DNA of 64,000 bases, from positions 310,001 through 374,000 of the forward strand of contig NZ_JAFIWA010000002.1 of the NCBI RefSeq assembly GCF_018588945.1, in the 5' to 3' direction. The stretch comes from Microbacterium flavescens. GTDB taxonomy: Bacteria > Actinomycetota > Actinomycetes > Actinomycetales > Microbacteriaceae. Shown here in pieces: positions 54,487 through 63,092 of the stretch. The notes beneath the pieces are model-generated. The model saw only the letters and a program-made list of their open reading frames with translations. It made no database searches and was not told the origin of the DNA. Position numbers and translations under genes: made by a program. Numbering within the stretch: position 1 is the first letter of the stretch; every line of letters begins with the position of its first letter.

Positions 54487-56145
54487 TCAGGCCGCGATCC
54501 CGTCCGCGTCGAGGATCGTGTACGCGTACCCCTGCTCGGCGAGGAACCGCTGGCGGTTCTGCGCGAAGTCCTGGTCGACGGTGTCGCGGGCGATGAGCGT
54601 GTAGAAGCTGGCCGTGTTGCCCGACTCCTTGGGGCGCAGCAGGCGTCCGAGGCGCTGAGCCTCCTCCTGGCGCGAGCCGAACGATCCCGACACCTGGATG
54701 GCGACGGATGCCTCGGGCAGATCGATCGAGAAGTTCGCGACCTTCGACACCACGAGCAGCGAGATCTCGCCGACGCGGAACGCCTGGTACAGCTGCTCGC
54801 GCTCGTCGACGGGCGTCGCACCCGTGATCTTCGGCGCATCGAGCGCCTCGGCGAGCACGTCGATCTGGTCGAGGTACTGCCCGATGACGAGGATCCGCTC
54901 GCCGGCGTGGCGCTCGACGAGCCGGCGCACGACGCCGATCTTGGCCGGTGCGGTCGCGGCGAGCCGGTAGCGCTCGTCGTCCGCGGCCGCGGCGTACTCG
55001 AGCCGGTCGCCGGTCGGGAGGTCGACGCGCACCTCGTAGCAGACGGCGGGCGAGATGAAGCCCTGGGCCTCGATCTCCTTCCACGGCGCGTCGAATCGCT
55101 TCGGTCCGATCAGGCTGAACACGTCGCCCTCGCGGCCGTCCTCGCGCACGAGGGTGGCGGTCAGTCCGAGTCGACGGCGCGCCTGGAGGTCGGCGGTGAG
55201 CTTGAACACCGGCGCGGGCAGCAGGTGCACCTCGTCGTACACGATGAGGCCCCAGTCGAGGGCGTCCAGCAGGGCGAGGTGGGCGTACTGACCCTTCCGC
55301 TTCGCGGTCAGGATCTGGTACGTCGCGATGGTGACCGGCTTGATCTCCTTGGACTGCCCCGAGTACTCGCCGATCTCCTCCGCGGTCAGCGACGTGCGCT
55401 TGATCAGCTCGTCGCGCCACTGCCGTGCGCTCACGGTGTTGGTCACGAGGATGAGGGTCGTCGTCTTCGTGGCGGCCATCGCCCCCGCGCCGACGAGCGT
55501 CTTGCCCGCGCCGCAGGGGAGCACCACGACTCCCGAGCCGCCGTCGGTGAAGATGTCGACGGCATGGCGCTGGTAGGGGCGCAGGCTCCAGCCGTCTTCC
55601 GCGAGATCGATCGGATGCGGCGTCCCCGGCGTGTAGCCGGCGAGATCCTCGGCCGGCCAGCCGATCTTCAGCAGCTCCTGCTTGATGTGCCCGCGGGCCC
55701 AGGCGTCGACGATGAACACGTCCGGCGAGGGGCGCCCGATGAGCAGCGGCTGGATGCGCTTGTTCTTGGACACCTCGGCCAGGACCGCGGCATCCGTCGA
55801 TCGCAGGATCAGCTCGCCGCCGGAACCGTCCTCGGCGACCGGCGCGCGCTCGATCACGAGCCGGCCGTACCGCCCGACGGTCTCGGTGATGTCGATCGAC
55901 ACCGACGGCGGCACCGGGAAGCGCGACCAGCGGTCGAGCGTGGCCAGCATGTCGGTGGCGTCGTGACCCGCCGCGCGGGCGTTCCACAGCCCGAGCCGCG
56001 TGATGCGGTAAGTGTGGATGTGCTCGGGGGCGCGTTCGAGTTCGGCGAAGATCGCGAGCTCGTGTCGCGCGCTCTCCGCATCCGGATGGGCGACTTCGAG
56101 CAGCACGGTGCGATCGCTCTGGACGATGAGGGGGCCGTCAGCCAT
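54487..56145 (-). CDS. xpb: XPB-type DNA repair helicase
   Basis: 552 residues. Walker A PCGAGKT (210-216), DEVH (304-307), RED motif (334-336, VREDGRE) as in XPB, then the second RecA domain with QRLGRLLRPK. The N-terminal damage-recognition domain is present. Superfamily 2, 3'-5' helicase. TAGACT (56159-56154) lies eight bases before the ATG. Confidence 0.95.
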   Translation of the reverse strand: MADGPLIVQSDRTVLLEVAHPDAESARHELAIFAELERAPEHIHTYRITRLGLWNARAAGHDATDMLATLDRWSRFPVPPSVSIDITETVGRYGRLVIERAPVAEDGSGGELILRSTDAAVLAEVSKNKRIQPLLIGRPSPDVFIVDAWARGHIKQELLKIGWPAEDLAGYTPGTPHPIDLAEDGWSLRPYQRHAVDIFTDGGSGVVVLPCGAGKTLVGAGAMAATKTTTLILVTNTVSARQWRDELIKRTSLTAEEIGEYSGQSKEIKPVTIATYQILTAKRKGQYAHLALLDALDWGLIVYDEVHLLPAPVFKLTADLQARRRLGLTATLVREDGREGDVFSLIGPKRFDAPWKEIEAQGFISPAVCYEVRVDLPTGDRLEYAAAADDERYRLAATAPAKIGVVRRLVERHAGERILVIGQYLDQIDVLAEALDAPKITGATPVDEREQLYQAFRVGEISLLVVSKVANFSIDLPEASVAIQVSGSFGSRQEEAQRLGRLLRPKESGNTASFYTLIARDTVDQDFAQNRQRFLAEQGYAYTILDADGIAA

Positions 56146-56199
56146 AACGAGCCAGTCTACCGGGGCTGACCGGACCCCGGCGGTCGCGGGCGCGCAGGC

Positions 56200-57912
56200 T
56201 CAGGCGGGACGCACGCTGACGATGCTCGACACCGGCAGGGTCCGCTCGATGTCTGCGGCCCGGTCTCGCCCGCGCAGGCGGCCGCCGCCGAGGCCGGACG
56301 CCTCCAGCGTCAGGGTGCGCTCGGAGCCGTCGGGCATGCGCACGACGACGACGATCTCGGACCGGGCGCGCACCGCCTGCTCGAGCTCGCGGCCGAGCCA
56401 GCCCTCTTCGCCCTCGGTGCCGTGCCCGCTGCGCAGCAGGCTCAGCAGTCGCGCGTAGGTGTCGGCGGGAGCCGCCGGCGACGCCTCCACCACGCCGGCC
56501 GCCCGGCGGTGCACCGGCTCGGGAGCCCCGTCCTCGTCGAGGGCGACGACGGGGTAGCGGGCATCGGCGAGGGCCCAGTAGACGGCGTCGCGGGTGACCC
56601 GCGAGAGCAGGGTGTCTCCGTCGCGGAGGAGTCCGAGGGGCCGCAGCGCCTGGTCGATCGCGATGGCCTCGAGCAGCGAGGCATCCGTGCTCTCCACACG
56701 CGTGCGGCCCGACGCATCGCGCACCCGGACCAGGCCGTGCCGGGCGGCGGTGCTGTCGATCAGATAGTCGAGGGGCTGCGGGATACCGGTCAGCGACAGC
56801 TCCGTCAGGAAGGCCCGGATCGACCCCGCCGTCTCGCCCTCGGTCATGCCGGAACCGAGCGAGTGCGCGGTGAACCGGTACGTCGAGGCCTGGGCGCGGG
56901 ACTCGCGCACGGCGATGCTGCGGAGCCGGAGGTCGAGCGGGGGCGCGAGCGGACCGGGCGCGATGGCCGTGAGGTCGGCCTGGAGGTAGACGCGGTCGAT
57001 CTCGGCAGGCAGGTGCGCCACCAGCGCGGACGCGTCGGCGGGCTCGCCGCGGCGCAGAGCCGCCGTCCACACGAACTCGGTGCGGTCGTCTCTGCTGAGG
57101 AGCCCCCAGCTCTCGCCCACACGGCGCAGACGTGCAAGCCGCGCCGGCCAGTCGGGGTCGAGCGGATACGCGGTGGCCCAGGTCGCCGGAGCGGCGAAGC
57201 CGCCGTCGGGGGTGCGCACGCCGTCGGGCAGCGCGGCACGGAACCCGGTCGCGATGATGGTCCAGCGCTCGGCGGTCGGCGCCTCGAGCCACGATTCGCC
57301 CTGCGTCGTCACGACCCACTGCCGCTCGCGGGGGAGCGCCAGTCCTGCCATCGCGGCGGCAGCCAGGAGGTCCTCGACGTCGTCGGCATCGCCTAGCGCG
57401 CCGGTGTCGAGGAGACGCTTGCGCTCGGCGGCGCTCACCGAACCGGCGCCGGTGCGGGCGAACGGCGCGTGCAGGCATGCCAGGAGCACGTCGGCCAGCG
57501 AGCCGGCCGTGGTGAACGCGCGCTCGGCGGCGGCCGCCGCGTGCTGCTCGTCGGCCGGAACGGGGGCGGGTGCCGCCGGAGCGGCGACGAACGCGCCGGG
57601 TTCTCGGGACTGCAGCTCGGCCAGCCTCTCGGTGACCGAGGTGTACGGGACGCCGGAGCCGTTCACCAGGGCCAGGTGCTCCAGCGCACCGTCGATGGCC
57701 GGCGGGTCGGCGACGAGGCCGACGAGGGCCGAGCGGGGGAGCCGCACGAGGGCGCGGTCGATGGATGCGGCATCCAGCAGCCCCTCCGCGGCGTCGAAGA
57801 AGTCGTGCCACGCAGAGGAGGCAGGCACGCCGCGCGCTGCCAGCGTCACCGCGAGGGCATGGTCAGGACGACCCGCCAACCAGGTCGCCATCGCCCGCTC
57901 GTCGGAGACCAC
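56200..57912 (-). CDS. Helicase-associated (XPB/Ssl2-like) domain protein
   Basis: 570 residues, no helicase motifs. N-terminal helical region, Pro/Ala linker (APAAPAPVPADE), central winged-helix-like repeats and the C-terminal XPB-associated domain (TGIPQPLDYLIDSTAARHG, LRDGDTLLSRVTRDAVYWAL). Commonly encoded next to xpb in actinobacteria and presumed to partner it. GTG 57912 follows the previous stop directly. Confidence 0.85.
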   Translation of the reverse strand: MVSDERAMATWLAGRPDHALAVTLAARGVPASSAWHDFFDAAEGLLDAASIDRALVRLPRSALVGLVADPPAIDGALEHLALVNGSGVPYTSVTERLAELQSREPGAFVAAPAAPAPVPADEQHAAAAAERAFTTAGSLADVLLACLHAPFARTGAGSVSAAERKRLLDTGALGDADDVEDLLAAAAMAGLALPRERQWVVTTQGESWLEAPTAERWTIIATGFRAALPDGVRTPDGGFAAPATWATAYPLDPDWPARLARLRRVGESWGLLSRDDRTEFVWTAALRRGEPADASALVAHLPAEIDRVYLQADLTAIAPGPLAPPLDLRLRSIAVRESRAQASTYRFTAHSLGSGMTEGETAGSIRAFLTELSLTGIPQPLDYLIDSTAARHGLVRVRDASGRTRVESTDASLLEAIAIDQALRPLGLLRDGDTLLSRVTRDAVYWALADARYPVVALDEDGAPEPVHRRAAGVVEASPAAPADTYARLLSLLRSGHGTEGEEGWLGRELEQAVRARSEIVVVVRMPDGSERTLTLEASGLGGGRLRGRDRAADIERTLPVSSIVSVRPA

Positions 57913-58179
57913 TCAGCCGCCTCGGTTCGCCCGAGCCCTCCGCACGAAGCTCATGATGAGGACCGCGAGGATCATGGCGAACGCGATGATCGGGGCGATG
58001 TAGACCAGCACGCCGACCAGGGGCCAGATGCCGGTGCGCATGTCGGCGCCCGACGACGAGGCGATCATGATCGCGAAGAAGCTGACGATCGAGAGCACGA
58101 GAAGACCCAGCGACATGAACGCCAGAATCCGGTCGATCCGGCGGACCGGGATGTCCTCACCGGGCGTGTTCGTACTCAT
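57913..58179 (-). CDS. Small two-helix membrane protein
   Basis: 88 residues. Two hydrophobic helices (about 18-39 and 48-73) and a basic C-tail (RRARANRGG). I recognise no motif. Its stop abuts the helicase-associated GTG. ATG 58179 has a leaderless promoter; an upstream in-frame start lies over the csp leader. Confidence 0.72.
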   Translation of the reverse strand: MSTNTPGEDIPVRRIDRILAFMSLGLLVLSIVSFFAIMIASSSGADMRTGIWPLVGVLVYIAPIIAFAMILAVLIMSFVRRARANRGG

Positions 58180-58192
58180 CCGCCTCAGCCTA
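58180..58192 (-). promoter_or_regulatory. Leaderless promoter of small membrane protein
   Basis: TAGGCT (58192-58187 on the minus strand), seven bases, ATG 58179. Confidence 0.55.
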
Positions 58193-58316
58193 GCGGCTGT
58201 GCCGCTGGACGCGGGGACGGGGTGACCCCGGTGCCGTAGGCTGGGGGACAGGGATCCGCGGATCCCTGTTCCGTCATGCCCGCCGCCCATCCGGCGCCGT
58301 ACACAGCGAGGTCTCG

Positions 58317-58700
58317 ATGCCCACCGGCAAGGTCAGGTTCTACGACGAGGAGAAGGGGTTCGGCTTCATCGCCACCGATGACGGCCAGGACGTCTTCCTG
58401 CACGCCACCGCCCTGCCCGCGGGCACTCCTGCGCCCAAGGCGGGCACCCGGCTCGAGTTCGGCGTCGCCGACGGCAAGCGCGGGCTGCAGGCCCTGTCGG
58501 TGCGCGTGCTCGAAGCTCCGGTGAGCCTCGCGAAGCGGTCCCGCAAGCCCGCCGACGACATGGCGATCATCATCGAAGACCTCGTGAAGCTGCTCGACGG
58601 CACCGCCGACGACCTGCGCCGGGGCCGCTACCCCAGCAGCGCGCAGTCCAAGAAGGTGGCGGCCGTGCTGCGCAAGGTGGCGGATGAACTCGACGCCTGA
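58317..58700 (+). CDS. Cold-shock domain protein with C-terminal helix region
   Basis: 127 residues. Cold-shock domain (1-68) with RNP1 KGFGFI and RNP2 DVFLH, then a helical extension (about 75-127, DDMAIIIEDLVKLLDGTADD) not found in ordinary CspA. It overlaps the next gene by 17 bases. Likely a nucleic-acid chaperone with a partner-binding tail. Confidence 0.87.
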   Translation: MPTGKVRFYDEEKGFGFIATDDGQDVFLHATALPAGTPAPKAGTRLEFGVADGKRGLQALSVRVLEAPVSLAKRSRKPADDMAIIIEDLVKLLDGTADDLRRGRYPSSAQSKKVAAVLRKVADELDA

Positions 58701-59706
58701 ATCCGACCCGACGCCCGACGTCGACGTGTCGCCGCTCGGCGACGCGCCGTCCGACGCACCCGAGACCGTCGAGGACGATGCTCCCCAGGCGACGGAGATC
58801 GTGACGGATGCCTCGGCCGACGACTCCGGTGAGGTCGACGCCGCCGAGGCCGAGGTCGCTGAGGCCGTTGAGCCTGCGGAGCCCGCTGAGGCTGAGGTCG
58901 CAGAGGCCGAGGTCGTCGCGCCCGCTCCCGAGCCCGATCCCGAGCTGATCGCCGCGCACGACCTGGCGCTCGCCGCACTGCGCGAGATCACGCCGGCGAC
59001 GAGCATCGGCGACGCGGCCGACTACCGCGCGGAGGCCGACGGCGTCGTGTCGCTGCGCTTCCACAACCGTCTCGCCGGCTACCCCGGGTGGTTCTGGACC
59101 GTGAGCCTCGCGCGCGTCGAGGGCGCTGCCCCGACCGTGCTCGAAGTTGAGCTCCTTCCCGGTGACGGCGCCCTTCTCGCCCCGGACTGGGTGCCGTGGG
59201 CCGTGCGGCTCGCCGAGTATCAGGCCGCGCAGGTGGCGCTCGCCGAGGCCCCGCACGCCGCTGCCGACGAGGAGGACGAGGACGACGACGAGGAGCTGGA
59301 CGACGTCGACGACCTCGACGCCGCCGACTTCGACGACGACGGCTCGCCGATCCTCCACGCCGGCGACCTCGACGGCGTCGACATCGACGAGCTCGACGAC
59401 TCGGGCGACGAGGACGACTCGGACGAGGATGAGTCCGACGACGACTCGGATGACGACTCGGATGACGACGACGAAGACGACGACTCCGATGAGGACGACT
59501 CGGACGACGACGACGACTCCGATGAGCACGACGACGACGACGACTCCGATGAGCACGACGACGACGACGACGACTCGGACGAGGGCGACGACGAAGAAGA
59601 CTCGGACGACGACGAGTCGGACAACGACTCCGACGACGAGGATGAAGACGACGACGACGACTCGGACGACGAAGACTCCGACGAGGGCGACGACGCGAAG
59701 GAGTGA
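58684..59706 (+). CDS. DUF3027 protein with hyper-acidic Ser/Asp tail
   Basis: 340 residues. Acidic N-tail, DUF3027 domain (about 85-190, with AGYPGWFWTVSLARVEG), then about 140 residues nearly all Asp, Glu or Ser in DDDSD-type repeats. DUF3027 proteins accompany cold-shock genes in actinobacteria; function unknown. The tail could mimic nucleic acid or bind metal. Frame stays open across the whole tail. Confidence 0.85.
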   Translation: MNSTPESDPTPDVDVSPLGDAPSDAPETVEDDAPQATEIVTDASADDSGEVDAAEAEVAEAVEPAEPAEAEVAEAEVVAPAPEPDPELIAAHDLALAALREITPATSIGDAADYRAEADGVVSLRFHNRLAGYPGWFWTVSLARVEGAAPTVLEVELLPGDGALLAPDWVPWAVRLAEYQAAQVALAEAPHAAADEEDEDDDEELDDVDDLDAADFDDDGSPILHAGDLDGVDIDELDDSGDEDDSDEDESDDDSDDDSDDDDEDDDSDEDDSDDDDDSDEHDDDDDSDEHDDDDDDSDEGDDEEDSDDDESDNDSDDEDEDDDDDSDDEDSDEGDDAKE

Positions 59707-59731
59707 CTCGCCGCGCCGCCGCCCCCGGGGT

Positions 59732-62032
59732 TCAAGGGGTGAGCGCCGCAGCCGTCAGCGTCTCGACCGTGCGCTCGGCACGTCCGGCCGACACCGTGAA
59801 GCGTGCGCTCAGGAGCGCCTCGTCGCGTGACGACGGGCCCACCAGCAGCTCGAACTCGCCGGCCTCGACGACACGGCGGCCTTCGGCATCCACGATGGTG
59901 CAGTCGGCGACTGCGATCGTGAGCTCGACCGTCGCCTCGGCGCCCTGCTCGACGTCGACGACGGTGAACCCCTTGAGCTCCTTGTCGGCCCAGCTGACCG
60001 ACGTCACGCTGTCCCGCACATAGGCCTGGACGACCTCGCGCGCGGGCCGTGAACCGGTGTTGCGCACCGTGACGCTCGCGCGCACGGTGTCGCCGACGTC
60101 CAGGGCGGACTCCTCGATCCGCAGGTCGGAGTACTCGACGGTCGTGTACGACAGTCCGTCGCCGAACGCGTGCGCGGGACTCTGCGTGAGGTCGGCGTAG
60201 CGCGACCCGTGCTGCCCGCGCACCTGGTTGTAGTAGGTCGGCTGCTGGCCGGCGTGGCGCGCGAAGGAGATCGGCAGACGCCCGGAGGGCTCGATGAGTC
60301 CGAGCAGCAGTTCGGCGATCGCGCGACCCCCCTGCATGCCCGGGTTCGCCGCCCACACCAAGGCCGCGGCATCCGTCACCGATCGTGGAAGCACGAGCGG
60401 CTTCGACGCGAGCAGGACCACGATGAGAGGCTTCCCGGTCGCCGCGAGCGCCTCGAGGAGCGCCTGCTGACCGCCGAGCAGTTCGAGCGTGGCTGTCGAA
60501 CGGCCCTCGCCCACGAGCTCTACCCGGTCGCCCACGACGGCCACGACGTAGTCGGCGGCCTCGGCGGCCGAGACGGCCTCGGCGATGAGGTCGGCGTCGG
60601 GCGCGACCGGCACGACGATCTGCGGCCGGGGCTGACCGTCGGGGAAGAAGGCGCCGTCCGGATCCTCTTCGAGGGTCAGGATCTCGGCGCCGCGCGCGAA
60701 CGCGACCTCCCACGTCGGCGGAACGTGCGCGCGCAGTCCGTCGAGCACCGTCGTGATGAGGTCGCGCGGCTGGCCGTCGGGCAGCCAGTCGACCTGGCCG
60801 GACGATCCGGCCCAGTCTCCGAGCTGGGTCTGCGCGTCGTCGGCGAGGGGTCCGACCACGGCGATGCGCCGGGGCGCCTCCCCTACGCCGAGGGGAAGGG
60901 TGCCGTCGTTCTGCAGGAGCACGAGCGAGCGCCGGGCGACCTCGAGGTTGAGCGCGGCGTGCTCGGAGCTGCCGATGACCGTCTCGATGCGCTCGGCGTC
61001 GGGAAGGCGCGGGTTCTCGAACAGCCCGAACTCGAACTTGAGATGCAGGATGCGCGACACCGCGCGGTCGAGATCGCGCTCGTGCATGAGCCCGCGCTCG
61101 ATCGCGAGGAGCGCGCCGTGGAAGAAGCCGGGCGTCGTCATGACCATGTCGTTGCCGGCCTTGACGGCGGCGGCGGCAGCGTGGGCGTAGTCGGGCTGAA
61201 CCTTCTGCTCCCAGACCATGCGTCCGACGTTGTCCCAGTCGGTGATGAGGGTGCCGGTGTAGCCCCACTCGCCGCGCAGCACGTCGTTGAGCAGCCAGTC
61301 GTTGACCGTGATCGGCACGCCGTCGGTCGTCTGATAGCCGAGCATGAAGGTGCGGCATCCCTCCTTCGCCACTCTCTCGAACGGCGGAAGGAACCACGAC
61401 CGCAGCTTGCGGCGCGAGATATCCGCCTCGCTCGCGTCGCGGCCGCCCTGGGTCTCGGAGTACCCCGCGAAGTGCTTGGCCGTCGCGAGGATCGCGTCGG
61501 GGTCGTCGAGTCCGCCGCCCTGGTAGCCGCGCACCATGGCCGAGGCGAGCTCGCCGATCAGGTGCGGGTCTTCGCCGAACGTCTCGTCGATCCGGCCCCA
61601 GCGCAGATCGCGCGCGATGCACAGCACGGGAGAGAACGTCCAGTGGATGCCGGTGGCCGACACTTCCGCGGCGGTCGCGCGTGCCACCTGCTCGACGAGC
61701 GCGGGATCCCACGTCGCCGCCATGCCGAGCTGCGTCGGGAAGACGGTGCCGCCATCCCAGAACCCGTGACCGTGGATGCAGTCCTCGCCGACGAGCAGGG
61801 GGATGCGCAGGCGCGTCTGCAGCGTCAGGTCCCGCGCGCGCAGGACCCGCGCGGGCGAGGCGTGCAGGATCGAGCCGGCGTGCATCCGCAGGACCTGGTC
61901 GTCGAGATCCTCGCGGGCGTCGAGCTGCAGCATCTGCCCGACCTTCTCCTCGAGGGTCATGCGGCCCAGCAGGTCGGCGATCCGCTCCTCGACCGGAAGC
62001 TCGGGGTCGAGGTAGGGGGCGTCGTGGGTCAC
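59732..62032 (-). CDS. Glycoside hydrolase family 3 beta-glucosidase-type
   Basis: 766 residues. TIM-barrel domain with KHF (186-188) and nucleophile D265 (LITDWDNVG), then the alpha/beta sandwich and FnIII-like C-terminal domain. Cleaves beta-linked gluco- or xylo-oligosaccharides. No signal peptide, so it acts inside the cell on imported sugars. GTG 62032 overlaps the permease stop and has AGGAGA. Confidence 0.92.
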   Translation of the reverse strand: MTHDAPYLDPELPVEERIADLLGRMTLEEKVGQMLQLDAREDLDDQVLRMHAGSILHASPARVLRARDLTLQTRLRIPLLVGEDCIHGHGFWDGGTVFPTQLGMAATWDPALVEQVARATAAEVSATGIHWTFSPVLCIARDLRWGRIDETFGEDPHLIGELASAMVRGYQGGGLDDPDAILATAKHFAGYSETQGGRDASEADISRRKLRSWFLPPFERVAKEGCRTFMLGYQTTDGVPITVNDWLLNDVLRGEWGYTGTLITDWDNVGRMVWEQKVQPDYAHAAAAAVKAGNDMVMTTPGFFHGALLAIERGLMHERDLDRAVSRILHLKFEFGLFENPRLPDAERIETVIGSSEHAALNLEVARRSLVLLQNDGTLPLGVGEAPRRIAVVGPLADDAQTQLGDWAGSSGQVDWLPDGQPRDLITTVLDGLRAHVPPTWEVAFARGAEILTLEEDPDGAFFPDGQPRPQIVVPVAPDADLIAEAVSAAEAADYVVAVVGDRVELVGEGRSTATLELLGGQQALLEALAATGKPLIVVLLASKPLVLPRSVTDAAALVWAANPGMQGGRAIAELLLGLIEPSGRLPISFARHAGQQPTYYNQVRGQHGSRYADLTQSPAHAFGDGLSYTTVEYSDLRIEESALDVGDTVRASVTVRNTGSRPAREVVQAYVRDSVTSVSWADKELKGFTVVDVEQGAEATVELTIAVADCTIVDAEGRRVVEAGEFELLVGPSSRDEALLSARFTVSAGRAERTVETLTAAALTP

Positions 62033-63090
62033 TGCTTCTCCTGTCGGGATGTCGCGGGCTCGGTGCGGACGGCCGTGACGGTGTCGTTCACGTTCATGCC
62101 CTTCTTCTTGAGGGCGCGGGCGCGCTCGCCGGCCGACCGCAGGCGCGGGTTGACGTACTCGTCGATGCCGAAGTTGATCAGCGAGAGGGCGACGCCGATC
62201 GCGGCGATGCACAGCCCCGGAGGCATGAACCACCACCACTGGCCCTGGCGGAATGCGCCCTGCGCGCTCGCCCAGTTGAGGATCGTGCCCCAGTTGTAGG
62301 TCGTGACCGGGATGATGCCGATGTACGACAGGGTCGTGAGGCCGATGATCGCGGCCGTCACGGTGCCCACGAAGCTCGCGGCGATGAGGGCCATGAGGTT
62401 CGGCAGCATCTCGACGGTGATGATGCGACGAAGCGGCTCGCCATTGGCGCGGGCGGCGAGCACGAAGTCCCGGCTGCGCAGCGACATCGTCTGAGCACGG
62501 AGGACGCGCGCGCCCCAGGCCCAGCCGATGAGACCGAGCACGCCCGCGATGAGGATGAGGGGCGGATCCTCGAACATCGACGCCACGATGATGATCAGCG
62601 GGATGCCGGGAATCACGAGGAACACGTTCGTCAGAGCCGACAGGCCCTCGCTGCGCCATCCGCGCAGGTAGCCCGACATCACCCCGATGACGATCGCCAG
62701 CAGGGTGGCGATGATCGCGGCCAGGAACCCGACGACGATGACGCCGCGGGTGCCGTGGATGACCTGGCTCAGGACGTCCTCGCCGATGTGGGTGGTGCCC
62801 AGCCAATGCGCAGCCGACGGCGGCTGGAAGCGCGCCGTGTGGTCGACCTTCGTGGGCGAGAAGGGGGCCAGCACGTCGGCGAAGATCGCGACGAGCACGA
62901 AGAAGCCGAGGATCGACAGCCCCGCGATCGACTTCCGGTTGCGGAACATCGCGAAGGCCGAGCCCAGCTTCGACCAGAAGGCCGGCTTCCGCGGCGCGCT
63001 GCCGGTGGGGGCGGGGTTGCGGACGGTGGCGGTCGCGGGCGTGTGCGCCGGGCGCTGCGCCGAGGTCTCGTTGACGATGGTCGTGTCCAT
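62029..63090 (-). CDS. Opp/Dpp-type ABC permease (DppC family)
   Basis: 353 residues with a long N-terminal cytoplasmic part (about 1-55), the OppC N-domain, then BPD_transp_1 helices with the coupling loop ARANGEPLRRIITVEMLP. Two bases after the dppB-like gene and overlapping the GH3 start, so an oligosaccharide transporter is likelier than a peptide one. Confidence 0.9.
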   Translation of the reverse strand: MDTTIVNETSAQRPAHTPATATVRNPAPTGSAPRKPAFWSKLGSAFAMFRNRKSIAGLSILGFFVLVAIFADVLAPFSPTKVDHTARFQPPSAAHWLGTTHIGEDVLSQVIHGTRGVIVVGFLAAIIATLLAIVIGVMSGYLRGWRSEGLSALTNVFLVIPGIPLIIIVASMFEDPPLILIAGVLGLIGWAWGARVLRAQTMSLRSRDFVLAARANGEPLRRIITVEMLPNLMALIAASFVGTVTAAIIGLTTLSYIGIIPVTTYNWGTILNWASAQGAFRQGQWWWFMPPGLCIAAIGVALSLINFGIDEYVNPRLRSAGERARALKKKGMNVNDTVTAVRTEPATSRQEKQ

Positions 63091-63092
63091 GC

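Noticed and set aside
59400..59690. Dense GAC/GAT tandem repeats as a non-coding satellite or CRISPR
   Set aside because: Continuous DUF3027 reading frame, no stop, no regular spacer.
60170..62299. 709-codon plus-strand frame opposite the GH3 gene
   Set aside because: Antisense of the GH3 catalytic domain.
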